Shown one piece after another: positions 47,601-58,584 of a DNA stretch of 64,000 bases (position 1 is the stretch's first letter; the number at the start of each line of letters is the position of its first letter). Origin of the DNA: Liolophura sinensis (lineage: Eukaryota; Mollusca; Polyplacophora; Chitonida; Chitonidae). Under the pieces are notes generated by a model. That model worked only from the letters and a program-made list of their open reading frames with translations. It searched no databases and was not told where the DNA came from. A program made the position numbers and the translations under genes. Where the stretch lies: positions 8,508,017 through 8,572,016 of the forward strand of contig NC_088307.1 in NCBI RefSeq assembly GCF_032854445.1, given 5' to 3'.

Positions 47601-50600
47601 GAGGCTCAACACACATGGTAAGGTGATCAAACAGGTCAGTCTGTACCCCTAGAATATGGTTAAGCCATCTAGTACATTCACACACAACATGTAGAGGCTC
47701 AACACACATGGTAAGGTGATCAAACAGGTCAGTCTGTACCCCCAGAATATGGTTAAGCCATCTAGTACATTCACACACAACTTGTAGAGGCTCAACACAC
47801 ATGGTAAGGTGGTCAAACAGGTCAGTCTGTACCCCCAGAATACGGTTAAGCCATCTAGTACATTCACACACACAACTTGTAGAGGCTCAACACACATGGT
47901 AAGGTGATCAAACAGGTCAGTCTGTCCCCCAAGAATAGTGTTGAGCCGTCTAGTACATTCACACACAACTTGCGGAGGCTCATGGTGGGGTGATCAAACA
48001 GGTCAGTCTGTACCCCAAGAATAGTGTTCAGCCGTCTAGTACATTCACACACAACTTGTGGAGGCTCAACACACATGGTGGGGTGATCAAACAGGTCAGT
48101 CTGTACCCCAAGAATAGTGTTCAGCCGTCTAGTACATTCACACACAACTTGTAGAGGCTCAACACACATGGTAAGGTGGTCAAACAGGTCAGTCTGTACC
48201 CCCAGAATACAGTTAAGCCATCTAGTACATTCACACACAACTTGTAGAAGCTCAACACACATGGTAAGGTGATCAAACAGGTCAGTCTGTACCCTCAGAA
48301 TATGGTTAAGCCATCTAGTACATTCACACACAACTTGTAGAAGCTCAACACACATGGTAAGGTGATCAAACAGGTCAGTCTGTCCCCCCAGAATATGGTT
48401 AAGCCATCTAGTACATTCACACACGCAACATGTAGAGGCTCAACACACATGTAAGGTGATTAGACAGGTCAGTCTGTACCCCCAGAGTACGGTTAAGCCA
48501 TCTAGTACATTCACACACACAACATGTAGAGGCTCAACACACATGGTAAGGTGATCAAACAGGTCAGTCTGTCCCCCCAGAATATGGTTAAGCCATCTAG
48601 TACATTCACACACAACTTGTAGAAGCTCAACACACATGGTAAGGTGATCAAACAGGCCAGTTCGTTCCCCCCATAATATGGTTAAGCCATCTAGTACATT
48701 CACACGCAACATGTAGAGGCTCAATACATATGGTAAGGTGATCAAACAGGCCAGTCTGTCCCCCCAGAATATGGTTAAGCCATCTAGTACATTTACACAC
48801 AACATGTAGAGGCTCAACACACATGGTAAGGTGATCAAACAGGTCAGTCTGTACCCCCAGAATATGGTTAAGCCATCTAGTACATTCACACACACACAAC
48901 TTGTAGAGGCTCAACACACATGGTGGGGTGATCAAACAGGCCAGTCTGTCCCCCCAGAATATGGTTAAGCCATCTAGTACATTCACACACAACTTGTAGA
49001 AGCTCAACACACATGGTAAGGTGATCAGACAGGTCAGGCTGTACCCCCAGAATACGGTTCAGCTATCTAGTACATTCACACACAACTTGTAGAAGCTCAA
49101 CACACATGGTAAGGTGATCAGACAGGTCAGTCTGTACCCCCAGAATACGGTTCAGCTATCTAGTACATTCACACGCAACATGTAGAGGCTCAACACACAT
49201 GGTGGGGTGATCAAACAGGCCAGTCTGTCCCCCCAGAATATGGTTAAGCCATCTAGTACATTCACACGCAACATGTAGAGGCTCAATACATATGGTACGG
49301 TGATTAGACAGGTCAGTCTGTACCCCCAGAATATGGTTAAGCCATCTAGTACATTCACACACAACATGTAGAGGCTCAACACACATGGTAAGGTGGTCAA
49401 ACAGGTCAGTCTGTCCCCCCAGAATATGGTTAAGCCATCTAGTACATTCACACACAACATGTAGAGGCTCAACACACATGGTAAGGTGATCAAACAGGTC
49501 AGTCTGTCCCCCCAGAATATGGTTAAGCCATCTAGTACATTCACACACAGCTTGTAGAAGCTCAACACACATGGTAAGGTGATCAGACAGGTCAGTCTGT
49601 ACCCCCAGAATACAGTTCAGCTATCTAGTACATTCACACGCAACATGTAGAGGCTCAACACACATGGTAAGGTGATCAAACAGGTCAGTCTGTCCTCCCA
49701 GAATACGGTTCAGCCATCTAGTACATTCACACGCAACATGTAGAGGCTCAACACACATGGTAAGGTGATCAAACAGGTCAGTCTGTCCCCCAAGAATAGT
49801 GTTGAGCCGTCTAGTACATTCACACACAACATGTAGAGGCTCAACACACATGGTAAGGTGATCAAACAGGTCAGTCTGTACCCCCAGAATACAGTTCAGT
49901 CATCTGGTACATTCACACACAACTTCTTGAGGCAACTTGTAATAGCAAAACAGGGCCAAAAATGACCATCCAAGGCATTCACACACCACAGATATACTGG
50001 TTGGAACCCCTGAAACTATCCCAAACCAGCTTGTCTATCAGGCAAACAAACCAGATTAAATGCCCGTGCTTTGCTTCCACATGGGTAACAGCACTCGAAG
50101 CCAATTTGACTGTGATACCAGCGACACACAAAAGAGCGCTACTCTTCTGTCCACTGCCAAATTGCCAGGTGGAATTGGACAACAAATAGTGGGAAATTCA
50201 TCACGTCCCGCTGCTCACAAACACTGTACAGTAAGGATTTACATTACATCGGTACAAGGCTTTATAAGTTTTTGTATTGAAGAAAACATTGGGTGGAAGT
50301 AATTTTTACTGGTTCGACACACTCAAGGATTCATTTCACGTGAAAAAAAGTGTTTTTTTTTTTTTTTTTTTTGCTGTTTTTGTTATTTTTAACATATGTA
50401 ATGACATACATATTTTAACCTGGTTTTCCTTACACTTTACAGCAAATTGCCTGATTGCATAATTTGCTTCACCGAACTTACCCTTTCCTGCCCACGACGT
50501 CAGAAAAAAAAAACACAGGAAATTGATTATAGGGTCCATGTACTTTTAGTTCCTTAGGATAAGTTATTTGGAACATAAATTTGGCACATGGGCACTGCAT

Positions 50601-53600
50601 GAATCAAAAAGTAAAAAAAATGAAGGCACCATCATGATAAGAATTTTGGTGTTGCCTGTCACTCCCATGCTGCTCTTTTCCTCACCCCCCTCCATGCCCC
50701 ACTCACTCGCTGAGCCATCAGTTTCTCAATACAGGTGGTTATTGTCAATGGCTTCAGGTTTAAAGGCCTGGTGTGAAAGTGCGTGTTTTATTAAGCCTTT
50801 GTTAACACTCTCTGCAAACATTCTGCTCACATTTCTTGTTATTAAAGTCGGCCGCCTTTTTATCTACAGTCTTTTTCAGTTATATATATATGTACATATA
50901 TATTTATATATGAGTTTAATCTTTCTCAGATATGTTTTGTTCAGACTTTTCATGTATCGATTCCAAACTAAAATAAAAATAAAATTGAATCATTTTTCTG
51001 TATTAATCTTGTTAATTGTTCGTTCATCTTTTTTTTATTGTTCTTCAAATTTACTTTACTTTGATGTTTATAAATGCTCTTAATAATGAACCCTGTGAAT
51101 ATTATTTTGAGATTTTAAAAATTTCATGCATATCAAAAATCAGTTAGCTTTTATTGTACTTAAAAATACAAGAATTATTCTGTAGAATCATTCAAAGATT
51201 TACAAAAGTGTTGTAATGACTTGTCTTATTGACTTCCCACAGACATCATGTGGCTGATGTACTATTTGATAACCTGTCACCGGTGCTCATGTAAAAGATA
51301 ACATACCATAATCATTTGCCGCTGGCTTCGTTGAGATTTTGTAAACTGTACAATGCGAGCTATCTAATACTGCTGGAAAAAAAAAAAAGAAAAAAAGAGC
51401 AATTTCATTTGATTGGCTGTCTTTATGTCTGGACCTGACAAATCAGATATTGATCAGGTGATTCAACTTTCAAAAATTAAGAAGTATAGTAGACCACCTT
51501 TCATAGGGACTTGAAAGAAATAAGGTGGCCATTTATATTCTGAAAGTTGTCATGCCAACTGTCCTATTTTGGGATGCATGCAAATTGGAGACATTTGCTG
51601 ATGTAATGATTATCTCTGTCACATCTACATGGACAGTGTACCTAGCCATTTTGGTATATCTTCATAAAAGGACGGAACCTTTGAAGAAAGATGGCTTTTA
51701 AAGAAATAATGTGTTTAATGGAATGTTTCTCAACATGGCAATCTGAGTAACTGAATGTCAGTAGAACTCTCAGAATGTGGAAAAATGTGTGGAATTTTAG
51801 GCCATTTATCAAGTGTATACAAAAATTAGAAGTTAGACTCTACAGTAAGTAGGATGCAGTACAGGTGACAATGTATCAGATTATCTCAGCCAGCAACAGG
51901 TGCCTTTACTTTTATACCATCATTGTAATAATCTATTTTGGTTATCTCCCTTTGGCAGATTGAGAAGTGGCAGCAAGGAGACTTTGGTTACTGTCCCAGG
52001 GTATATTGTGAAAACCAACCCATGCTCCCGATAGGTTTGTGTTGTACTGGATACTATCGTTTGGTTACTGTATATTGAAACCATCTCCCAATAAGTTTAT
52101 CTCGCATTGAATACTTTATTTTGGTTACTGTTCTTCGCCGTAGCCGTAGCCACTGCGTACAAGCAAGGGTGGAAAGTATGGTTGTCTCGCATTGGATACT
52201 ATCGCCTGGTTACAGTCCCAGAGTATGTTGTTAATACTAACCCATGCTCCCAATAGGTTTGTCTCGGATAGGGTACTTTTGTCTAGTAACTGTCCCAGGA
52301 TATATTGTGAAAACCAACCCCTTCTAACCCATGGGTGGCTAATCTGGTAAACTAACTTACAGTAAGCCCCTAACCCCTGAGATCAAATCCTCGAATTCAC
52401 TTCAGTTGGCAGTGACTTTGTCAGGAAGTTTGTCACAAGATGGTATGTCTGTGTTTGGTAAAGCATGGTCACTAAATGCATGTAACTAATAACAAGGATA
52501 AAGGAAATAACACTGGTATCCAAGCATGTCAGAAAAAGAATATGTTGTAAGTTTGTTAATAAAGAGTTACATGATCTGGTTTTGTTATTGGCCATGGCTG
52601 TGGAATTTTTGGCTTACTGCGAGGACTGTATTACCAGCTCTGAATTGTTTACATTCTCTAAGCTGGGACATCTTTCTGTCGCCTGTGCTGTTTTCAAAGT
52701 CCTAACATTGTATGCCACAAAATGAGGTGTGACGTGTACCGTGTCCATTTAGTAATTCTGAATTCATATCACCTCGTTATGCAGGAATAATAAAGACCAT
52801 AACAAATGTAACCGATGAATGCACTCGGACATCATAACTTTGCAAACTTACATTTTCGAATCCCGTGACTGCATTGCTGTGCTGATCATCTCCTTTTTTC
52901 ACAATATTTGACTACAGTTTCTTTCTGATCATTATTAGCACACAAATTAAAGTTACGACTATCAAATCACTTGTCAGTCGCCCTTTAGGTTGATTACATC
53001 CCATTGGTTTCGGGGCCTCCGTGGCTCAGTTGGTTAGCGCGCTGGCGCAGCGTAATGACCCAGGAGCCTCTCACCAATGCGGTCGCTGTGAGTCCAGCTC
53101 ATGCTGGCTTCCTCTCCGGCGGTAAGTGGGAAAGTCTGACAGCAACCTGCGGATGGTCGTGGGTTTCCCTTCGGACTGTGCCCGGTTTCCAACCACCATA
53201 ATACTGGCCGCCGTCATATAAGTGAAATATTCTTGAATACGGTGTAAAACACCTATCAAAAAAAAAAAAAAAAAAATCAATCCCGTTGGTTTCAATCCGA
53301 TTATCCCAAAAGTTCATCTTTTTCTGGCACTAAAGAGAACGGACCAAACGACCAAGTTGAAAATGGCAGTCAGTGAAGTTTGGGCTTTTTTCCTCCAGTA
53401 CACTAAGTACATTTATGATAATTGGGACGCTGTGGTCTTTATTATTCACAAATAATTAGGCTATAAGACAGAATTACTGAAAGCTAAGTTGAGAAGAATG
53501 AAACAGATGTCCAATCTACTTTTGATGTATCATTTAATATAGCATACAAATATACTTAATCAAGGTTGGAGTAGATTCACTTCGAGGATTTTACTTAAAT

Positions 53601-56133
53601 ATCATCATGTATCAAATAGAATTAAATAAGACCCTAAAAACAAACCTGGTAAACGAAGAAAAAATTGGTTCTTGAAAAAATTCACTTGTCTTTTTTGGTT
53701 TTGTAGGTTTGTCTGATGTCCCCGGAGAAGCTATGGTCAAACTCTACTGTCCCAAGTGCCAGGATGTGTACACTCCCAAGTCATCCCGACACCACCACAC
53801 TGACGGTGCTTATTTTGGCACCGGCTTCCCACACATGTTGTTCATGGTTCACCCAGAGTACAGACCCAAGCGTCCCGCCAACCAATTTGTTCCAAGGTGA
53901 GAACATAGGCTTAGCCAGCTGCCTGTCTATTTGGACAGGTGAAGTAGAATTCAGTGCTACAAATATTTAGGACTCGCTTTTTTCTAGCATTTTTAAAAGA
54001 ACAGAGCACCTTTAACAATAAATTTTGCATCATTTTAAAGGTCTTTGTATGCATATTCCAAGTATGTTTTTTATGCTATTTCACATATTGTTAATAAGAT
54101 AAGTGAATAAGATGCTAATAAAGATTGGTGTTCTGTTGTGGGCTTTTTGTGCTGAGGTAAATGACCTAAAGTTTCGCCCTGGGACTTGGAAAGTGTATCC
54201 CAGGATTCATTGCCTTAATACGGGCTGAGCGCAGCCTGAGAGCATCATGGGTTGGTCAGTGGATTATACTAATAGTTGGAGAATGTAATAAACAAGCTCA
54301 TGCTTCACCGAGCAGTTAGTCCATGCTCCTCCATTTTAATCATAGTAATTTCAGTACATGCACTTCGCAACAGGTTGATTGTTTTATTGTCAGTACTTTA
54401 TGATAAATGGGAAATTGGGAGAAAACTCAAGATCAAGTGTGACTACCCAGTACCTTTACGCGGACGTGGATTGTCAAGATTAAAATGTCAAATTGCGATC
54501 AAAGCGACACCTACACACTTGCGTTTGCACTGCTGCAAACATTTCCCCTCGGATGAAATTTTAGCCATACAGATTGGTATTATCTACATGTAGATAGATG
54601 CAAGCCACTTACAATCACAGGATTCAAAATTTTCACGTCTACCCATTGATCACATGATTTTTTGCTGGCGAAAGACAACAATAATCTTAGCTGTTGCTGG
54701 CGACACGTAAATCATGTCTGGGCAAAACTGTATCCAGGAAACCATGAAACATTTTGTTTATAAAGCCGGTGACAATGATGTGTGAACTCCTAATGTGATA
54801 AAAACTTAAACAAATCCTGTTTTCCGAAAAGCCGAACTCCCATAAAGTGCTCTCGAAAAGGGGTAAAAATAAATTGTGGTAGTTTTTGGAAACCTCGCAT
54901 GGAGTATGTTATCTGTGTTTAATGGAGGTTGCCAATGTAAAAATGCAGGAAAAGGAAATCTCCTGCAATATGAGCACAGTTCTGACTGTAAAAAAAAAGA
55001 AAATGTGCATGTTGACTGACATACAAAATTGGAATTACTTGCATATGGAAAGCTGATGACAGATACTTCTCAGTGAAATTTGTTTTGTGCTGAAGTACAT
55101 TTGTACACATATTCGTTGCATAATGAGGGCTCTGAGCAAACAAACGTTCACCAGGTAACTGTGAGGTGACTTCCACGTAGGCCTAATTGGAATAATCGGT
55201 TCGTCTACAGCAACATTGTACATGTACATTCCTTGTTTGGCGTGGATCATGCTTTCAGGACAGTGTTTGGAATTTTCTTCCATGAGTATATTTAGACCTT
55301 TTTGTTGGAAGACCTGCTCACCTCACTGTCACCTAATGTGGAGAAGATTAGCAGCCAGAGCTGCTAAGTGCTATGAAGGGTAATGGCTAATCACACTTTT
55401 CTGTCATCTTGCCACCAACTCGCATTGTGCGAAAGTAAATGACAGTAACTCGCGTGCGAAACTTTAGGTCATTTACCGATATTACTCAAGCAGTTTTATG
55501 ATTTCACTGCTTATCATGCTCTTACATCTGTTCTCCTTCGTTCAGCATGAATATATATGTATTACTAAATCTGTATTTATTGTGGAAATGCAACCGTTAA
55601 AGCATGTCTAAACAGAATGCGGTACATTGATTTCTCTCAGGAAGAAAATTGATTATATTTTCTGTATTTGTTATTGGCTGGCACAGTAGTTTTGGAGTCT
55701 CCTTGGATTTGTGTTCTACATCTGTCTGTCTGTCACACTATAGTGTATAGTATTTAGCTCCTCCAAATGTGTACCAATTCACATAAAATAGTGTGTCAAT
55801 GTTAACTTTATGGAAGCTCAGGAAGTTTTGTTAGTAAATGTATTGCAGGGTTCTCAATAGGTGGTTGGATTCCTTGCAAAAACTATTCCAAATGTTAACC
55901 AGTTTTGAAGATATTTTTTTTTTTTTGCAGGTTTATTCTGTTGAGTCACTGATCATTTTAATGCAAGCCTTACTTATGCATGATTTTTCCATAATTATGC
56001 AATCTCCAAATTTTGGTGTTTCAGATTGTATGGATTCAAAATCCATCCCTTGGCTTACCAGCTTCAGTACCAGGCCGCAGCAAGTTTCAAGATGCCGATG
56101 AGAGGCATGGGTCACAACAACAGTAAACGATAA
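41697..56133 (+). CDS. CSNK2B: CSNK2B: casein kinase 2 regulatory subunit beta
   Basis: Coding exons: 41697-41768, 42389-42491, then one of two alternatives (44897-45012 or 47144-47259), 51959-52034, 53707-53896, 56025-56133. Either isoform is 666 nt, 221 aa (human 215). It starts [20 protein letters not shown], with the N-terminal Ser/Glu autophosphorylation region, then [20 protein letters not shown], the acidic loop, the zinc ribbon C109-C114-C137-C140 (CPRVYC and YCPKC), the CK2-alpha-binding and dimer region [40 protein letters not shown], and a tail [14 protein letters not shown] that is longer than and unlike the vertebrate end. The beta dimer assembles and steers the CK2 tetramer. The first coding exon starts right after a decayed SINE-like tail. 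Confidence 0.97.
42004..42264 (+). mobile_element. SINE family 1, near full length
   Basis: It has the head GGTTAACGTGCCAGTGCAGC, GCAGTCGCTGTGAGTTCAAG, CATGCTGGCTTCC, CTCCGGGCTTTGGCCGGTTT, CTACCACCATAAGCTGG and an AAATAAATAAAAAATAAAT tail. It lies in the CSNK2B intron between coding exons 1 and 2. Confidence 0.85.
44897..45012 (+). CDS. CSNK2B: CSNK2B alternative coding exon 3a
   Basis: The acceptor is CTAG at 44893-44896, the donor GTAAGA after ATG at 45010-45012. Entered with one carried base (G), it encodes 39 residues starting [16 protein letters not shown] and ending [14 protein letters not shown]. The family's acidic loop (here EPEDELDD) and following helices are intact. EDEL and F match the insect form; the end GISKM is unusual because almost all known CK2-beta sequences have GIAQM. 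No stop or frameshift is present, and synonymous divergence from the other copy is high, so both copies look old and selected. Confidence 0.93.
45013..47143. other. Intron between the two alternative CSNK2B exons
   Basis: This 2131-bp stretch holds a poly-T run at about 45658-45676, a MITE-like copy at 45848-46045, and unique AT-rich sequence. It has pyrimidine-rich DNA near 46140-46230. I see no obvious further copy of the duplicated exon. Confidence 0.6.
45848..46045. mobile_element. MITE-like element (family of 13525-13745), inverted orientation
   Basis: It begins ATTCTTCAACCTTTTCGCAT and ends CATACGCGAAAAGATTGAGG. The core reads as the reverse of the other copies (TGTTAACTGTTAAAATTATA, GTGAAGACCTCATACTGGCC). 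It shows both terminal inverted repeats clearly. Confidence 0.75.
47144..47259 (+). CDS. CSNK2B: CSNK2B alternative coding exon 3b
   Basis: The acceptor is ACACACAG at 47136-47143, the donor GTAAGA after ATG at 47257-47259. Entered with the same carried G, it encodes 39 residues starting [16 protein letters not shown] and ending [19 protein letters not shown] and GIAQM are as in vertebrates, while IMTS differs from the usual ILTN. It is 31/39 identical to exon 3a with many synonymous changes. Reading it after exon 3a shifts the frame and meets TGA at 47180-47182. Confidence 0.93.
47503..49932. repeat. 93-bp minisatellite, about 26 copies, in a CSNK2B intron
   Basis: The unit contains CTAGTACATTCACACACAAC, TTGTAGAGGCTCAACACACA, TGGTAAGGTGATCAAACAGG, TCAGTCTGTACCCCCAGAAT and ATGGTTAAGCCAT. 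Being 93 bp (31 codons), it stays open on the minus strand in more than one frame for 100-190 codons (repeats of [20 protein letters not shown]). Frames break at small indels, several frames are open at once, and no splice or start context fits, so it is treated as a non-coding tandem array. It begins about 240 bp after exon 3b. Confidence 0.95.
49933..51958. other. Rest of the CSNK2B intron before coding exon 4
   Basis: The stretch contains a poly-T run (50348-50372), a short AT repeat near 50882-50910 and unique sequence. An open frame of 171 codons at 50568-51083 has no recognisable domain and its AT-rich second half looks random. No gene is called. Confidence 0.55.
52045..52325 (+). pseudogene. 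Decayed tandem copies of CSNK2B coding exon 4
   Basis: The real exon (51959-52034) includes TTTGGTTACTGTCCCAGGGT, ATATTGTGAAAACC and CATGCTCCCGATAG. In the following 290 bp the same words recur in order: CTATCGTTTGGTTACTG, CCATCTCCCAATAAGTTT (52060-52100); GGTTACAGTCCCAGAGTATG, CCCATGCTCCCAATAGGTTT (52208-52261); GTAACTGTCCCAGGATATAT, TGTGAAAACCAACCC (52285-52320). The copies have deletions and stops and cannot replace the exon. The likely origin is unequal tandem duplication of the exon and its donor region. Confidence 0.8.
53012..53276 (+). mobile_element. SINE family 1, full length with target-site duplication
   Basis: A complete copy: GGGGCCTCCGTGGCTCAGTT head with A box, GGTCGCTGTGAGTCCAGC in the B-box area, CTGCGGATGGTCGTGGGTTT, CCACCATAATACTGGCCGCC, GTGAAATATTCTTGAATACG and a pure poly-A tail of about 18. 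It is flanked by TCCCATTGGTTTC (52999-53011) and TCCCGTTGGTTTC (53281-53293), a 13-bp target-site duplication with one mismatch. It is the clearest reference copy in the window. Confidence 0.95.
54156..55477. mobile_element. Candidate non-autonomous DNA element bounded by 22-bp perfect inverted repeats
   Basis: Bases 54156-54177 (GGTAAATGACCTAAAGTTTC plus GC) are the exact reverse complement of 55456-55477. The enclosed 1.3 kb lies in the last CSNK2B intron, has no transposase-like frame, and no clear target-site duplication was seen. A shorter pair with the same GTAAATGACC ends is at 18009-18203. Two independent solo fragments in opposite orientation are the alternative. Confidence 0.5.
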
Positions 56134-56600
56134 AGAAGACATACGTAGGAGATTAACACTGGAGAATTGAGCTGTTATCCCCCTTCATTGGGAGACCATT
56201 TTCTATATGGGCAGAGAACTTCAAATGAAGATCCTGTAAAGTGGGGGGTAACTTCGGTCATAACGACTGTGGTGTACTTGATAGTGGGGGAAGCGGTGCA
56301 TTAAGGAGTGCAAAGACTGGAGAGAGAAATTCATTCATTTTTTTTTTCCTGTTTGTTAAATACCAGTGAGAAAGAAAAGAACTTCTGATGACATTTGAGA
56401 AATTCACTGGTGACTGCTTTGATGATAACATAGGTTATTGTCAATCTCCAAATGTTTCTTCAGGTACCCGGTTTTTTGTACACAACCTTTTGGCTTTGTT
56501 CCCGTGTTGGTGTAAATGTGGTGGTGATATACACAGCTAAGATTTGTACAGTCTGTTTGTATGACAGCATCAGTAATAAAAGTTGTATAGTCTGTAGTTA
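56134..56600 (+). other. CSNK2B: CSNK2B 3' UTR with candidate polyadenylation signal
   Basis: Sequence after the stop codon at 56131-56133. The first canonical AATAAA is at 56575-56580, about 440 bp on, which gives a plausible end near 56600. A truncated SINE starts within about 30 bp after that. Confidence 0.6.
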
Positions 56601-56624
56601 GTAGTCTTTTTAATATCTCTTTGC

Positions 56625-56765
56625 TAGCTTCCTCTTCAGCCGTATGTGGGGAAAGTATGGAAGCAACTTGTGGATGGTCGTGGGTTTTCCCCTGGCCCAC
56701 TTTCCTCCCTCCGTAGCGCTGGCCGCGGTCGTATAGGTGAAGTATTCTTGAGTACTCCAATCAAA
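56625..56765 (+). mobile_element. SINE family 1, 3' part
   Basis: It has CTAGCTTCCTCTTCAGCCGT, GTGGATGGTCGTGGGTTTTC, GCGCTGGCCGCGGTCGTATA and GGTGAAGTATTCTTGAGTAC, then CCAATCAAACAA. It lies directly downstream of the likely CSNK2B polyadenylation site. Confidence 0.8.
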
Positions 56766-56984
56766 CAAGCAAATCAGCATCTCTTAATTTGTTGGATTGT
56801 GGTGACAGGTTTATGGGTCTGTAGTAAACCACAGGCCTTCGTCTGGTACTTGACAAACTTTAGGCCAGCATTGTGGCTGGCAATGTTGGCCTTGGTCTTT
56901 TTGCTGAAAGTCAAGGGAGGGCGTAACTGGTGTTTGTTGACCTGTCGTCAGTATGATGTAACCCACAAGATTCACACAAGAAAG

Positions 56985-57035
56985 TTGATTGGCATGTTAC
57001 ACTGTACTCGAGAATATTTCTCATGACTGCATTCA
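56985..57035 (-). mobile_element. SINE family 1 tail fragment, minus strand
   Basis: TTGATTGGCATGTTACACTG then TACTCGAGAATATTTCTCAT matches the reversed family tail. Confidence 0.55.
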
Positions 57036-57545
57036 GGTTTCATGAACGAAGAAAAAAAATGTTCTCACATTTTCACAGAGTTTGCTGCTTTAATGGAGTC
57101 CTAATCCTAAGAAGTTGTAACACAGCAACCCTAGTTCAGGCTAGCGCAACATACATGACATCCTGTCATATCGGTACAAAATACGTCCTCTAAACAAAAG
57201 CAAAAGCAAGGCGTGGGTTCAATCCTGACCTTGCACTGCTAATTTTTCTGTGGATTTTCCTGTTTACAGGGTTTTGGTGATGGTAAATGGTTGTCCACAC
57301 CAGTGTGGCATTTTGTGCTGACATGTAAGTATGGCGTGCAAGTCTGTACACATGAAGTTCGTCAGTATTTTAATTTTTTTTTTTTTTAACCACCATTATG
57401 GATGTAAAAAATCCACAAGTATGACATTGAACAACACTCAAAAATTATTAAATGCTCTTTCAAATGGTGATATGATCAGAGGCTTGGAAGGCAACATTCC
57501 ATAAAATGGTTCATTGCTGAGAGTTATTAAATTATTTGATCAGTG

Positions 57546-57640
57546 TCCCTTCCCACATAAAGATGGAAAGAACTTGAACTCGCAGTGACACCACTGGGGG
57601 GAGGTTCCCGGGTCATTGTGCAGCACTGGTGTGCTTGTTT
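57546..57640 (-). mobile_element. SINE family 1 head fragment, minus strand
   Basis: The plus strand reads CCTTCCCACATAAAGATGGA, GAACTTGAACTCGCAGTGAC, ACCACTGGGGGGAGGTTCCC and GGGTCATTGTGCAGCACTGG, the reversed tRNA-like head with substitutions. Confidence 0.65.
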
Positions 57641-58584
57641 GCAAAGGATGCTGATAGCCTACTGGAAAGTTTCGGACCAAAACTAATATTTTGTGACCTC
57701 CATTAGCCTCTTAAAAATGCAATTTTGGTGCAAAATGTTAGGTCAAATACAATCAATCAGAAAGTTCAAAACCTTGATTGATAGATAATCAGAGCAAGTT
57801 GACACCAAGGGCTACATATCTGATAACTTTACAAGTACTAAGTACAAAACAAGTAAACGGACTTACAAAAGACAGGATTTATATTCATGAGTTAGTACAA
57901 CACTAACGCCTTGAACATTCACGAATAGATGAAAAACAATAAATGCATTTTCAGATCATGAGATCACCGGACAAGTCACTAAGACTACTGACCAAATCTT
58001 CATTATTTTGTTGGCTGCTACCTTCTTTTCTCTATTTATTTATAGTATATGCAAATATTTCACCAATACACCAACTGTTAGCGTGTATAAATGGTGATAA
58101 CCTTACAACTGCAGTAACACTTGATACTTCCATCATTACAAATAGATGCTCTTTGTTGGATATTGTCTGAAATTAAATGCTGAAAGTAAAGCAAAACGTA
58201 TCTTGGTGGGAACTAGAAGAGTTTCAATATTTCAGTCTTACAGTCTATACTGCTGATCATGTGTATGTATTGATCTACCAAATTTCAATCAACCTTGACC
58301 CCGCTGATTTAAGTTCAGTGTTATTTCAGTCATTACATTTAACCATTAGACCATATTGGGAAGACCACAAACTAGGGGAACTAACTTTTGCAGGAAACAA
58401 AGCTCATGATATTTTTTCCGTCAACATTTACAAAAGCCGGTTAACTGAGCATCTTATCATCAGAAAGAAATACTGAGATACAGTGGAATAGACGACAGCA
58501 TGGAAAACAAGTACACAGTTGTCTCCCCTGATAACACTGCTCAGCAGCGCTGTGTCCCGGTGGAGTTATGCCACCTTGATTAGT
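57641..58584. other. PIN1 3' UTR side of the CSNK2B/PIN1 convergent region
   Basis: A minus-strand AATAAA at 58035-58040 lies about 545 bp beyond the PIN1 stop and is a candidate polyadenylation signal. A plus-strand frame of 99 codons (58177-58476) is antisense to this 3' UTR; I recognise no domain in it and give it little weight. Confidence 0.45.

Noticed and set aside
47473-49851. Long minus-strand open frames of 100-190 codons with repeats of [12 protein letters not shown]
   Set aside because: They coincide exactly with the 93-bp tandem array. The unit is a multiple of three, several frames are open at once, frames switch at indels, and there is no promoter, start or splice context. They are antisense inside a CSNK2B intron.
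50568-51083. 171-codon plus-strand open frame
   Set aside because: No recognisable domain, AT-rich random-looking second half, lies inside a CSNK2B intron in the sense direction with no acceptor/donor that fits the gene frame.
58177-58476. 99-codon plus-strand open frame antisense to the PIN1 3' UTR
   Set aside because: No domain recognised and no promoter or splice evidence; length is possible by chance in this base composition.
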